Assembly (NCBI GenBank): GCA_030248065.1
Contig: JASAMV010000259.1
Coordinates: 33,843 to 97,842 of the forward strand
Origin: Rhynchonema sp. JSB1_4
Taxonomy: Eukaryota; Nematoda; Chromadorea; Monhysterida; Xyalidae
DNA: 64,000 nt
Reading direction: 5' to 3'
In this document: positions 40,713-50,900 of the stretch, in pieces
How positions within the stretch are numbered: the stretch's first letter is position 1
Layout of the letters: every line of letters starts with the position of its first letter
The notes under the pieces: model-generated
The model's input: the letters and a program-made list of their open reading frames with translations, nothing else
Databases searched by the model: none
What the model was told of the DNA's origin: nothing
Program-made: the position numbers and the translations under genes

Positions 40713-43700
40713 TCAAGGTCTGTGCGATCCACGTGGCGCCATGTAGACCGATGTTCCACCCCCACCGCCGCTTGAACTGCCGCCTGAAAGTTACACAACA
40801 ATGTTACGTATATCAAGCTCATTCAATTAAGTTTTGGATGATAGGTTGGTTACAAACGAGAGAAACTGTGTTGTGGAAATGTCATTCACACAGATGCATC
40901 TGCAAGTATACTCCGTCCACCAGCTCATGGCACTTTGTGTTGCTGCTGGCTGATGTGTTCCCTTCCTCCACGTTCTAATGAAAGAGAAATTGAGTGTGAC
41001 CGATTTTGCAAAAAAACTAAAAAATAATAAAATGTGTTGCAAAAGATTGAATTCGATCATTTTTTCAAGTAAATTAAACTAAAATCGATAAAACACGTCG
41101 ATTTCATAAAAACCACAATTTAGGAGCAAAAATAATTTTTCGGAAACACTCAATTTCTCTTTCATTAGAACGTGGAGGAAGGGAACAAGTCCGCCAGCAG
41201 CATCACAAAGTGCCATGAGCTGATGGACGGACTATACAGGGTGTCCAAGAATCGAGAATGAATGAAGAACGACAATGAATCAAGAATCAAGAATCGGACT
41301 CAGAAGTGTGTATTTTATGCACGTGCTATGTTTACACATTATATAGGCCTCAAATTAAAGAAAATATTGTATCAATTAATGCAAGCTCACCGGTGGTCTT
41401 CGGTTTCGTCGGGCTGCCTCCTCCATACGAGCCACCTCCCTGTCCGGGCATCATGTACATCGACACTTGACCACCACCTTTATTCGCGCCGCCACCACCC
41501 CGATCTTCACTGCGCGCGCTGCCGCCTGAGAAAATTGGTCGGTCAATTTTCATGTTTTTGCGAACCTAACCAGATACCAGAGGTCTTTTTAGGCTCACAT
41601 GGCCGTCTGGTGCACTCGCACTGACGATGACCTGGCGCACTGCCCGTCTGCGATAACAGGTCGAAACGGGCAACCGAACACACCCTGCATACCTCATATG
41701 GCGCAAAAATTTCAATGCCATCAGCTCACCCCCGCCGTCCGCAGCGGCTTCTTTCGGTTTGGCCATCGAAGAGCCCCCTCCTCCGCCATACGAGCCGCCT
41801 CCCTGTCCTGGCATCATGTACATCGACACCTGACCACCACCACCGCCGCCGCCGCTGGTGGCACTGGGACGACTTGCGCCGCCACCCAACGTTGCTCCTG
41901 TGGCAATGTTATGGTAAAATCATGTGTTGTTGCATGGGACATGTGCTGTAGCTATTGGGATTGGGGTGGAATTCTCAATTCAGTTTCATTTCGCATTCCG
42001 CAGGTACACGCAAATACGAGCGGACCTAATTTACATGTTGAGTAACGAAAACAAAAACAAAACGTGAAACAAGCGACAGAATACTAAGACAGCGGATACA
42101 AAAAACGCAGACATTCTCGTCGCCGCAAACGCATCGAAACACGCGCGCGCATTCAATTGCGCCCGACGAACCTTATTGGATTGAAACAAAACACGACCCA
42201 ACCGGACTGAACAACACTCCCATATATTACTGTTTTACACGTGGCACGTGTGGATCCAGCACAACACAAACACGTCACGCTGCAACGTGTGCAATGTTTC
42301 ATTGGAAATACTGTATCGAGAATTCACCGTAGCCAATTGTGCGCGGGCGAAAATCTCAGTCTCGGTGGCGAATAAATTACCGCAATTGGCACTGACCTTT
42401 CGAGTATGAGCCACCGGGCATCATGTACATCGACACCTGACCACCACCACCCCCGCCACCACCGCCGCTGCTGGGAGTGGGCTGGGACACTACCGCCGGA
42501 CTGGGCTGACTGCCGCCGGCACCGCTTGTCGTCCCTGTGCCAGCCGATAAAGACAATGTTATGGAAAATTCGTGTGTTGTGGCATACCACGTGCTAAACT
42601 CAGGCACTTGTTCTTATAGTGTTTCCTGTTTTTCTTGGTCCAAGGAAACACGCGGGCCCGTGTTATAACTGAACTTCTAGTTGAGGTCGAGATTACAATT
42701 TCGATTCAATCACGCAGCTGGAAAAAACGTGTCAAAGTTTGCCTGTGGAAGCTAACAACAACAATGTTTCACATGCTCGCTGTGAGCTTTGTGCGTGTGT
42801 GCTGCCAGCATGTCAATGAAACATTTCACCATGTTTGCTGCTGAGTGGCGTGTTTGGATTAACAAGGACACATTCTTAATCTCTTTCATTGGTTTCTGAA
42901 ATCTCGACCCCGAACTGGAGTTGAGTTATAACGTGGGGTAGCTTGTTTCCTTTGACTTGCATAAAACGGAAACACTATAGTTGAGCTGCAAACGCGCGCG
43001 CATTCAGTTGCCGTGAATGGAAAAAGCGCGTGGCTCAACCGAACTCGGTTTCATTACACGCTCAATACACACATCACGCTGTAACGTGTGCAATGTTTCA
43101 ATGGAAACATTTTCGTGAATTCACCAGCCAAATCCTGGGTCCTTGACGCGGAGCAAGGATCGACATCCATGCCGCGGCTTCGCATATAATACCGTAATTG
43201 TAACTGACCTTTCGAGTATGAGCCACCGGGCATCATGTACATCGACATCTGACCCCCGCCACCTCCGCCACTGCTGGGAGTCGGCTGACTGCTCCCGCCA
43301 CCGGTTGTTGTTGCTCCTGTGCCAGCCAAACCAAGGCAATGCTATGGTAAACTCATGTGTTGCAGTACCGCGCCATTCATTTTAATTTGTGCACTTGCTA
43401 TTTTTTTCTCATCAGCAAACGCGCGCGCATTCAATTGTGCCGAATGGAAAAAGCACACGGCACAACCGAACTGTTGTTTACATGCGGAGTGTGTTTTATT
43501 GATATCCACGTTGCAACGTGCATAATGTTTCAACGCAAACGCGTTCGAGAGTTGCGCGCGTCAGGATGCGTTGGCGGCGATGGAGAACCAGTGGCGCATT
43601 TAATCATACCGTAAAACCACGGACCTTTCGAATATGAGCCACCTCCCTGTCCGGGCATCATGTACATGGACACCTGACCACCTCCACCGCCACCTCCGCC

Positions 43701-44231
43701 ACTGCTGGGACTGGGCGTGCCGCGTTCGAAGAATGAACGATCGGTGGCTTGCGGCATGGCGGTTTTGACATTGCCTCCATCATCGGCCTGGCCAGGCATG
43801 GCCGTCTTCACGCCGCCGCCGCCGCCGACGCCCGGCATCGCCGTTTTGACGTTCTCGCTCGCGCCACCTGAATGTTCAGATTTGTGTTGCTCTAAAGTGC
43901 TCGAAATTAAAAGCGCAAGTCGCGCAACGAACCTTTAGCGGAGCCGCCGCCTAGGAAGTAATTACAGCACTTGCATCGACCACAGTATGGACTGTCGTTG
44001 GCTGAAATAACGGTACAACAGTGAAAGGCGGCAAATGACAACAAGCTGTTCTGACCGCTTACATGATTGTTTCGGTGAACTGCCGCCGCCATAGGAGCCA
44101 CCACCGCCGCCGGGCGCCATGTAAACGGATGGCATTCCTCCTCCGAATCCGCCACCTCCTCCACCACTAGCAGGAGCGGCTGAGCCCGATCGGCCATAGG
44201 CACCTGGCTGCATGTAGACTGATGTGGACAT
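40713..44231 (-). CDS. Unrecognised glycine-rich modular protein with repeated MYMMPG motifs
   Basis: Exons in coding order: 44231-44063, 44001-43933, 43867-43625, 43316-43209, 42534-42397, 41897-41730, 41525-41391, 40783-40713. Together 1101 nt, 366 residues. Every intron is phase 1 and all six internal exons are multiples of three, so exons can be added or skipped without frame change. The start is MSTSVYMQPGAYG. Most exons encode a Ser/Pro-Gly spacer, a run of 5-9 Gly, the motif (Q)VSMYMMPG and GGSYGGG or GGSYSKG; the first and last exons use SVYMAP. Exon 2 is different: a Cys cluster, YCGRCKCCNYF. Exon 3 repeats VKTAMP three times. No signal peptide, membrane segment or charged domain is seen. 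It could be a structural or phase-separating low-complexity protein; I assign no function. The introns themselves are duplicated. A TATA box lies about 110 nt upstream and the poly(A) signal just after the stop. Confidence 0.85.
40916..41238. mobile_element. MITE with ~85-nt inverted arms in Gly-rich gene intron
   Basis: Left end GTATACTCCGTCCACCAGCT then CATGGCACTTTGTG and CCTTCCTCCACGTTCTAATG; right end CATTAGAACGTGGAGGAAGG then CACAAAGTGCCATG and AGCTGATGGACGGACTATAC. The AT-rich core is about 150 bp. It lies in the last intron (40784-41390). Confidence 0.88.
41588..41676 (-). repeat. SINE-like dispersed repeat, inverted copy D
   Basis: On the minus strand: TTGCCCGTTTCGACCTGTTA, then GCGCCAGGTCATCGTCAGTG, CGAGTGCACCAGA and GGCCATGTGAG. 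Same order as copies A-C. It lies in the intron between Gly-rich exons 6 and 7, in the same transcriptional sense as that gene. Confidence 0.7.
42615..42979. mobile_element. MITE family with TATAGTGTTTCC ends, copy 1
   Basis: Left end TATAGTGTTTCCTG, then CCAAGGAAAC, GTTATAACTGAACT and GGTCGAGAT; right end mirrors these with ATCTCGACC, AGTTGAGTTATAAC, GTTTCCTTTGACTTGCAT and GGAAACACTATA. It is 365 bp, in the intron between Gly-rich exons 4 and 5. A second copy is at 62292-62602. Confidence 0.85.
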
Positions 44232-44340
44232 GATGAATGAGATTGATTAATTAGTGATGATTGTATCGGCGTCGCTGTTGAGTTGGAAAGTTGGTTGCTG
44301 GCAAAGCAAAATCAAGAATGACAATTGAGTGAAAAGCTGG

Positions 44341-44350
44341 CCTTTATATA
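44341..44350 (-). promoter_or_regulatory. TATA box of the Gly-rich gene
   Basis: TATATAAAGG on the minus strand, about 110 nt upstream of the ATG at 44231. A start site about 30 nt downstream would give a 5' UTR of roughly 80 nt without an upstream ATG. Confidence 0.6.
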
Positions 44351-44400
44351 GTGCTCGCTTGTATCGAGTGGATTGTGGGAATTAGGAATCTGATGCGAGC

Positions 44401-45264
44401 GACTAATTATACGGAAATCCACCCGACCGAGCACGCGTCCACGAAAGATACAGCCGTTTTTCGCCGTGCCTGTGTGTTTTAGTTGATTCAGGCTGGTGCC
44501 TAAGCCTAACCGCAAGCCTAAGCCTAAGCCTAAGCCTGAAATAGAAGCCTAAATCTTAAGTATGGGACTATGCTTAAAGGGGAAATTGCGCATTCCTAAT
44601 CGCTTTTCAAACTCCACAGGTGTTTAGACAGTCGTGTGGGCATCATGAAAGTCAAATCACCTGGTACAAACTCTCAAACGTGTACCCAGGAGAAGCAGTT
44701 TAAAGGGAACAATCAGGAAGAAAATTCAGCGCGGACCGGCCGAATTTCTACCTGCGCATTCAGGCAAACTGCCTGATCAAAAAGCTGTCAAGGCGATAGA
44801 ATGTTTCGCATGATTCTTGAAACTCACTAACCATAGAATTATTCGCTTTTCTTTATATTTCGAATTTCGACGAATTGTTCCAGCGTGACAAGCAGAGCAT
44901 GAAACATTTAGCAGACACGTTGGAACAATTCGTTGAACTTCGAAATAAAAAGAAAACCGAAATTCTATAGTTAGTGAGTTTCAAAAATCCTGCGAAACAT
45001 TCCATCGCCTTGAGAGCTTTTTGATCAGGCAATTTGCCTGAATGCGCAGGTAGAAATTCGGCCGGTCCGCGCCGAATTTTGTTCCCAGTGGCTTGTCTTA
45101 AACTGAATCTCCTCGGTACATGTTTGAGAGTTTATACCAAGTGATTTGACTTTTGTGATGCCCACATTGCTGTCTAAACACTTGTAAAACTTGAAGGGCG
45201 ATTAGGAATGTGCAATTTCCCCTTTAAGCACACACAAAATGGGTGGATTTCCGTAAAATTAGTC
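44401..45264. mobile_element. Large foldback element upstream of the Gly-rich promoter
   Basis: The inner arms (about 44573-44890 and 44925-45229) are near-complete reverse complements over some 310 nt. Examples are AAAGGGGAAATTGC paired with GCAATTTCCCCTTT, and TACCTGCGCATTCAGGCAAA paired with its mirror at about 45033-45053. The outer ends GGAAATCCACCC (44413-44424) and GGGTGGATTTCC (45241-45252) extend the symmetry. On the left, a 148-bp insert separates outer and inner arms and carries the GCCTAA array. Confidence 0.88.
44498..44560. repeat. Short interstitial GCCTAA (TTAGGC) array
   Basis: GCCTAAGCCTAA, then CGCAA, then AGCCTAAGCCTAAGCCTGAA and a final AAGCCTAAATC: six complete or near units. 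TTAGGC is the telomere repeat of nematodes. The array is too short to prove telomeric origin. Confidence 0.5.
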
Positions 45265-45654
45265 AATCTTAGATTTTCACAAAATGTAGAAAACTATTGA
45301 GTTTCTACGGCTTCTCAGCTTATCACTTCTTCTCACTCATGGACGGTTGAATTTGAATGTATTGAAGCCATTTTCGGTATTTCAAGTTGCCTTTCTCTTT
45401 TTCAGTGTTTTCTTATTGCCTGAAGGAGTCAACTGATTGCTAACGAAGCGTTGCAAGTGAATAGTATTATAAATTGCTGTTTTCTGTGGTAACGCGTGGC
45501 ACAACTTCATATTGATGAACCAAACCGAGCCCCTCAACCGCGGTTGCTCCTCCGCTTTCTCCTCCCCTTTCTATTCAGAGAGAACACGATCTGCAAATTT
45601 TCAAGAAACAAGATCAGAGATCGGAAACGGGCCGGGTACCGTAAAACCTAAAAT

Positions 45655-46045
45655 ACAAGGGGGGCTGTATTTTTTCACTGACCCCTTTTAGGGGGGGCTG
45701 TATTTTTGGGGGGCTGTATTTTTTCGCTGCCCAAAATCTCAAAAAATGTTCCCAAAAATGCCCCTCAAATGGAGTTCTGTCAGGGTGTTACTGGTGATTA
45801 TTGAGTGTTTTTAGGTGCAGATCTTCCATAAAAGGCTTTACGTCACCATATACTCAACCACAAACGTTGTACATAATGTGTCGTATGCAAGAACTTGACT
45901 TTACGACCCCCAAGCGGGGAATTTTAAGTTGGGGGGGGCTGTATTTTGGGGGGGGGCTCTATTTTTTCACTGACCCCGTTTAGGGGGGGCTGTATTTTGG
46001 GGGGGGCTCTATTTTTGGGGGGCTCTATTTTAGGGAATACGGTAA
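45655..46045. repeat. Tandem GGGGGGCTGTATTTT / CACTGACCCC units
   Basis: GGGGGGCTGTATTTT or GGGGGGCTCTATTTT occurs about eight times, several followed by TTTCACTGACCCC. Units are in two clusters separated by about 180 bp of ordinary sequence. No coding role is seen. Confidence 0.75.
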
Positions 46046-46125
46046 AGTCGGCCCGGCCCGGCCCGGTCGGCGAAAAGTCCGGCCCGGCCCGGCCCGGTCG
46101 ACCAAGTCCAAAATCGCGGCCCGGC
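46046..46125. repeat. GGCCC-rich tandem repeat
   Basis: Two longer units each hold GGCCCGGCCCGGCCCGGTCG, joined by CGAAAAGTCC. It continues directly from the preceding repeat. Confidence 0.7.
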
Positions 46126-46594
46126 CCGTTTCCGATCTCTGAACAGTGAACAAGATCAGACATCGACATCACAGAGATCAGGATAAGATAGATTTAAGGG
46201 TCGCGCCGGCGCCGGGGCCGGGTAACCTGCCCGATCCTGACCTCTGGTAAGATAGAAGCAGCTAGCAGCAGAACGCTCTCTGGAAGTTCGTTCCAAAGGT
46301 CTGCTACGCGATAAGCATTGTCTATTTTGTGTATTGCCTGTTTCTTTTCTCGAAAGATAAATACTGTGGTGTGGAAGCGTTGTGGTGGCAAAGTTCGTCA
46401 AACAACCAATAAAACTGCCTCTTCGTCAGTCGTCAAATTGCAATCGGCTTCACTTCACTCACGAACGGCACGGAAACACAAATGCAGGTTCCAAACACAG
46501 CGCAAAGGTTGGTTGGTTGGTTTGGTTCCATTCGTTCGAAATTCCAAACAGAGATCGGGCGGGGCCGAGGTCTTTTACGACGTTGTGGACGGTT

Positions 46595-46712
46595 TGTCCC
46601 CCCAGTACCCTACCCGCCCCGGCCTGGTACACTACCCCCTACCCGCCCCGCTCCGGTACCCTACCGCCTACCCCCTACCCGCCCCGCTCTGGTACCCTAC
46701 CCGCCCCGATTT
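46595..46712. repeat. Tandem TACCCTACCCGCCCCG repeat
   Basis: TACCCTACCCGCCCCG and variants (CCCCCTACCCGCCCCG) recur at 46600-46705, with isolated units at 47036-47055 and 47624-47670. Translated frames across them give only Tyr-Pro-Arg-rich repeats. Confidence 0.7.
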
Positions 46713-46819
46713 TTGCACTCAAAATGCCCATTTTTCTGTCAAAAATGCCCAAATTTCGCCCTTTAAAAGTGCAAAAAATCGCGCGCAACGCGCGACGCGA
46801 TATATGCACTTTATCTATA

Positions 46820-47000
46820 CCACTAAAACAGGAAGGCGTATGTATGTCTGTATGTGTGTCTGTGGCCCCCTCCCTCGGAAGGACGGACGGGTCAATTTTC
46901 ACGGGTAGCTTTGGGTATGCTAACGGGTCTTCGGGGGGGGGGGGGCGCGGCACGGGCGCGGAGCTGCAGCCGGGCCGTAGGCACGGGTCTCGTCTAGTAG
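46820..47000 (+). mobile_element. Dispersed element with CGTAGGCACGGGTC end, copy 1
   Basis: From ACTAAAACAGGAA through TATGTCTG repeats, CCCCCTCCCTCGGA, GACGGGTCAATTTTCACGG, GGGTATGCTAACGGG and GCCGGGCCGTAGGCACGGGT to about CTAGTAG. The reverse complement of 63792-63945 carries the same pieces in the same order. Copy 1 has a G-run insertion near 46935. Confidence 0.8.
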
Positions 47001-47134
47001 CATATAAAAATAGGCACCCAAAAAAACTTGTATTGTACCCTACCCGCCGCGAAAAGTCTCCCCCCTCCTCCCAAACCGGATTCCCCCCAAGATTCCAGGT
47101 ACACTACCCCCTACTAGGGTTAGAGGTCGGGCGG

Positions 47135-47290
47135 TACCCGACACCCGACAGCCGACACCCGACATCTGGAAGTACCCGACACCCGACATCTCAGAAAAAA
47201 AGCCGACACCCGACACCCGACAGTTGCAAAAAAACCCGACACCCGACATCTAGTTTTTGAAAAAAACCCGACACCCGACACCTGTTTTTG
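47135..47290. repeat. GACACCCGACA minisatellite, block 1
   Basis: ACCCGACACCCGACATCT-type units repeated about ten times, with A-rich interruptions (AAAAAAACCC). A second block with both strand orientations is at 47480-47625. Confidence 0.8.
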
Positions 47291-47479
47291 GACCAAAAAC
47301 AGGCAAATTTATGCTTATTTGCATCATTTGTGCAATTTTTTGGCTCAAGTTACTGAATTCAAGTATTTTCACACGAAATAAACACCAAAATGTCACATTC
47401 TGCGTCATCGGAAACATTCGGTTCGAAGAAAATTTTCTCTCAAAATTCTTCTCTCAGCAAAACTGATGTTTTGAACCGT

Positions 47480-47625
47480 AAGTGTCGCGTGTCGGGTGTC
47501 GGCTGTCGGGTGTCGGGTCCCAAAAAACCCGACACCCGACATCTGGGGGTACCCGACACCCGACACCTACACTTTTTTGGCACCCGACACCCGACAGCCG
47601 ACACCCGACATCTCTCCAACCCTAC
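47480..47625. repeat. GACACCCGACA minisatellite, block 2, with inverted start
   Basis: Begins with GTGTCGGGTGTCGG units at 47488-47518, then switches to CCGACACCCGACA units at 47527-47612. The switch makes a large imperfect palindrome. Confidence 0.8.
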
Positions 47626-47974
47626 CCCCTACCCGCCCCGGATTTTTCCACCTATGTACCCCACCCGCCCCGCAAAAGTAGCCACAGCACTGGGCCCCAG
47701 CCAGGAAGTCCTGTGCACATATCTCATGACCACGCCTAATTTAAAGCCTGAAACGAGACCTCGACACAATTAGGATACGGCAGTTTCGCGTCAGTTGGAT
47801 TCCGTTTCTGTGAATTCTATCTCCGCGTTAACCATTGAACGCAGGCCGGGCCGGGCCGACCTCGAACGGCCCAGGCCGACCTGCAGCTGGAGTCTTCCAC
47901 CGGGACCGGGTGCTCGGCCCGTTTCTGCTCTCTTATTCCAAACCGACATTTGGTGATACACAATACGTACTACA

Positions 47975-50900
47975 ATGCTTCATTGCAGAGTGCTGTTGCG
48001 TGGCCGTGTGGTACATCGTGTGCAACCATCAGCATCGAGTGTCACTTGGCCAGTGTTCCGTCGTTGGCAGGATTACGCTCGATTGAAGGACGAATGGGAG
48101 GCCGAGAAACGATTGACGCGCATTCCGTTGGATGGAGGCTACATCACGGTGGAAGACCCCGGATCAGGTCGGTTGGCTCAATTCTATGTCCCTGGACGGA
48201 ATCAGGTGTGTTTGCCGTACTGAATCGACGATGTCCAACGTTGAAATAAAAGGGAAGAAACCAGTGTAGTTCCTGGTCCGGAGGGGGAAAAACGAACCCC
48301 ATAAGAGGGGAAAAACCCCCCGGGGGGAAAAAAACATTTGCCAGAAAAAAGTCACTTTTCGGGAAAGAAAATGGGAAAAAATTCTTCATGAAAAGGGCTA
48401 TAAAAACACATTTTTGGCCTAAAATGTCCATTTTAGGCCTAAAAATGCCTATTTTAGGCAAAAATTGGGGAGATGGTGTGCCCGGAGGGGGGAATAGGGG
48501 AATAGTGTACCACCTGAGGGCGAGATAGCGTACCCGAGAGGGGGCCCCTCCCCCAAGTACTACACTGGAAGAAACTAAAAGAGATTGTAATTGTTGTGCA
48601 GTGTACGCGACGCGTCGTAATCTGCCGGACGCGCGCCCGGTCGAGATGCGCGAGTTGATGTTCAATCAAACCGCATGGCGGACGGGATTACGGTATTTGG
48701 ACTTGTCGCCCGACCATGTCCGACGATTCGTGGCCTATCAGAAACTGGTGCAACGACAGTACGATCAGAGGTCGGTGCTGAAATTGTGCTTGGACAATCA
48801 TTGTCACTCTGAACAGGTTGTGCTGCAGAATCGAAATTCGTCGTTGCAAACTGATGACAAACAGACAATTGATTCTTGAAAATTGTGTGCTAGGTAGTGG
48901 CATGGCATCAAAACTCCGAAATTGTTGCCAAACTCAATCTCAGTGGCATGTGGCTATACTGACAGACGAAAAAAACCGGTTTTCTCTGAGAAAAAAACCC
49001 GAAAAAAACCGTTTTTTTCCGAGACCCGAATACTTTTCCATTTATTTTTCCGTGGGTAGCTTTTCGGTTTTTGATCGGAAAAATATCGGTACTTTATTCC
49101 AATTTTGTCAAAAAATTGTGATGCAAAACTGATGAGATTTTCGATTTTGGTGAAAAATTGGCTCGAGCACGAAAATTAACCTACCCAAAATGGGCCAAAA
49201 AGCGTGTAAACCAAGTGTTTTCGACTAACTTCAACACTCTTCGACTAAATTTGAGTCAATTAACTGAAACGTCACTGATTAATCGCCTGTTTTTGCAGAT
49301 TTATTGCCGAACGCATCCTCGTGCTCGGCCCCGATCTGGGTGCGGCCCATTTCCTTGTGCATCGTGGTGCTGCTGTCAAATTTGTGGGTGACGACACATG
49401 GTACAAGGCCGATAAGAAAGGACAGTACTCACTGCCAGATTATAATGTGCCTGGTTGGTTGTAGTGTTGGGGTGAATTGTCGTGCAGGTTGTACATCAAA
49501 TGATTGAATCCAGTCACTCATTTAAATTGGAAGACAGTTTTTGCTGCGTGGAAGCAAATGCGAGATGGTGCACAACAGTACAGCAACGAATTTTGCCCGT
49601 TTCGTTCTGTTTTCTCAAACTCAGCGGACGCCACAGGACATTGTCGTTTGTCGAATGCCCCTTACCGCCTGGTAACCTAAAAGAAGAGCTGATAGTTGTC
49701 AAACACATCACGTGACGGCTCGATAGGTGCAATAGATTTTAATGTATGGTAGCCGAATTTGTGACAGTTGGCCTTGCTGCGCATGTGAGGTTTTAGGATC
49801 GAACTCTAATGCAAGATCCCCACACAGGCATGTTCATTGATGCAATTGATGCTTCGGGCACTGAGCTGATGTTCGAAGGATTCGACAACATGATCGGACT
49901 GAGCAAACTGCGTCTGCTCAGACTCGCAAACTGTCCGTACATTGATGATTGGTGGGTGGTGGCGCTCGTATTTGTTTTATGCAGACAGCGTGCGTGCGCT
50001 ACTTCAGGAATGTTCCACTGAGCGCACAAACAACACAACAACCTCAACAGCACCACCACGCACACAAAACACCCAAAAAACCAGCAGATCAACCACCCCC
50101 GCGTCAAACATTCCCCCCCGCCAGCCACCCCAGCCCCCCCCCCCCCCCCCTTCCCCGAAAAAAAAAAACATAGCACCACAGAACAAACAGCATTAAACGA
50201 ACAAAAGCAATGTTAAAGGAGTGCGTAGCAGTGTTTAAAGCCTGAGGCGTTGAAAACAATCATAGGTGACAATAATGATGATTGAACTGTCGAAAATCAG
50301 AAGATTCTATTTGGACATGTGTTCGTAACTTATCTGGAAGTTGTAGTTGTGTTGTGGTTGAAATTGTTGGGGTTCAACTTCACTGTATAACTCAGGTGTC
50401 TGTCTAAATTTCACGAATTCGAGTCATCACTTGAGTACCTCGATTTGTCTGGTTGCACCCGAATATCAGCCAAAGGACTCGCGTCGCTGGCTAACCTACG
50501 GTTGGTACAAATTTTTATTGTTTCTCACACCTTTTGCTGTTAGTTGTAGTTTGCTCCTTAGATTTTACCATTCTTCCTGTCAGTCTATTTGCACCTACAT
50601 ACCTAATTTTGCACCTCAAGCATCTGAGGCCCAAACTGCACCTTGCGTGAATGTGGGGAAAAGCGTTGTTTCTTGTTTATCGGCTCTTTATCGAGCTGTA
50701 AACGCCGCTTTGTACAACAAATGCATTTGCATTCACCGTTTGCAGCAAACTAAAATCTCTTCGACTGATGGATATGCAAGCGGTGAAACATCTGGCGAAA
50801 ACCACACTATTGCTTGAAGACGCGCTTGAAGGTAGTCGGAACAAAAATATTTATCCAGAATGTTGAAATTGGCAACAGCTCGAAAAAATGAATTTATCCA

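Noticed and set aside
46382..47260. 292-codon plus-strand frame
   Set aside because: It runs through TACCCTACCCGCCCCG and GACACCCGACA repeats and gives only Tyr-Pro-Arg-rich repeats. Neighbouring frames are equally open, as expected of repeat DNA.
47135..47625. CRISPR-like array from regularly repeated GACACCCGACA
   Set aside because: There are no unique spacers of constant length and the surroundings are intron-bearing animal genes. It is a minisatellite.
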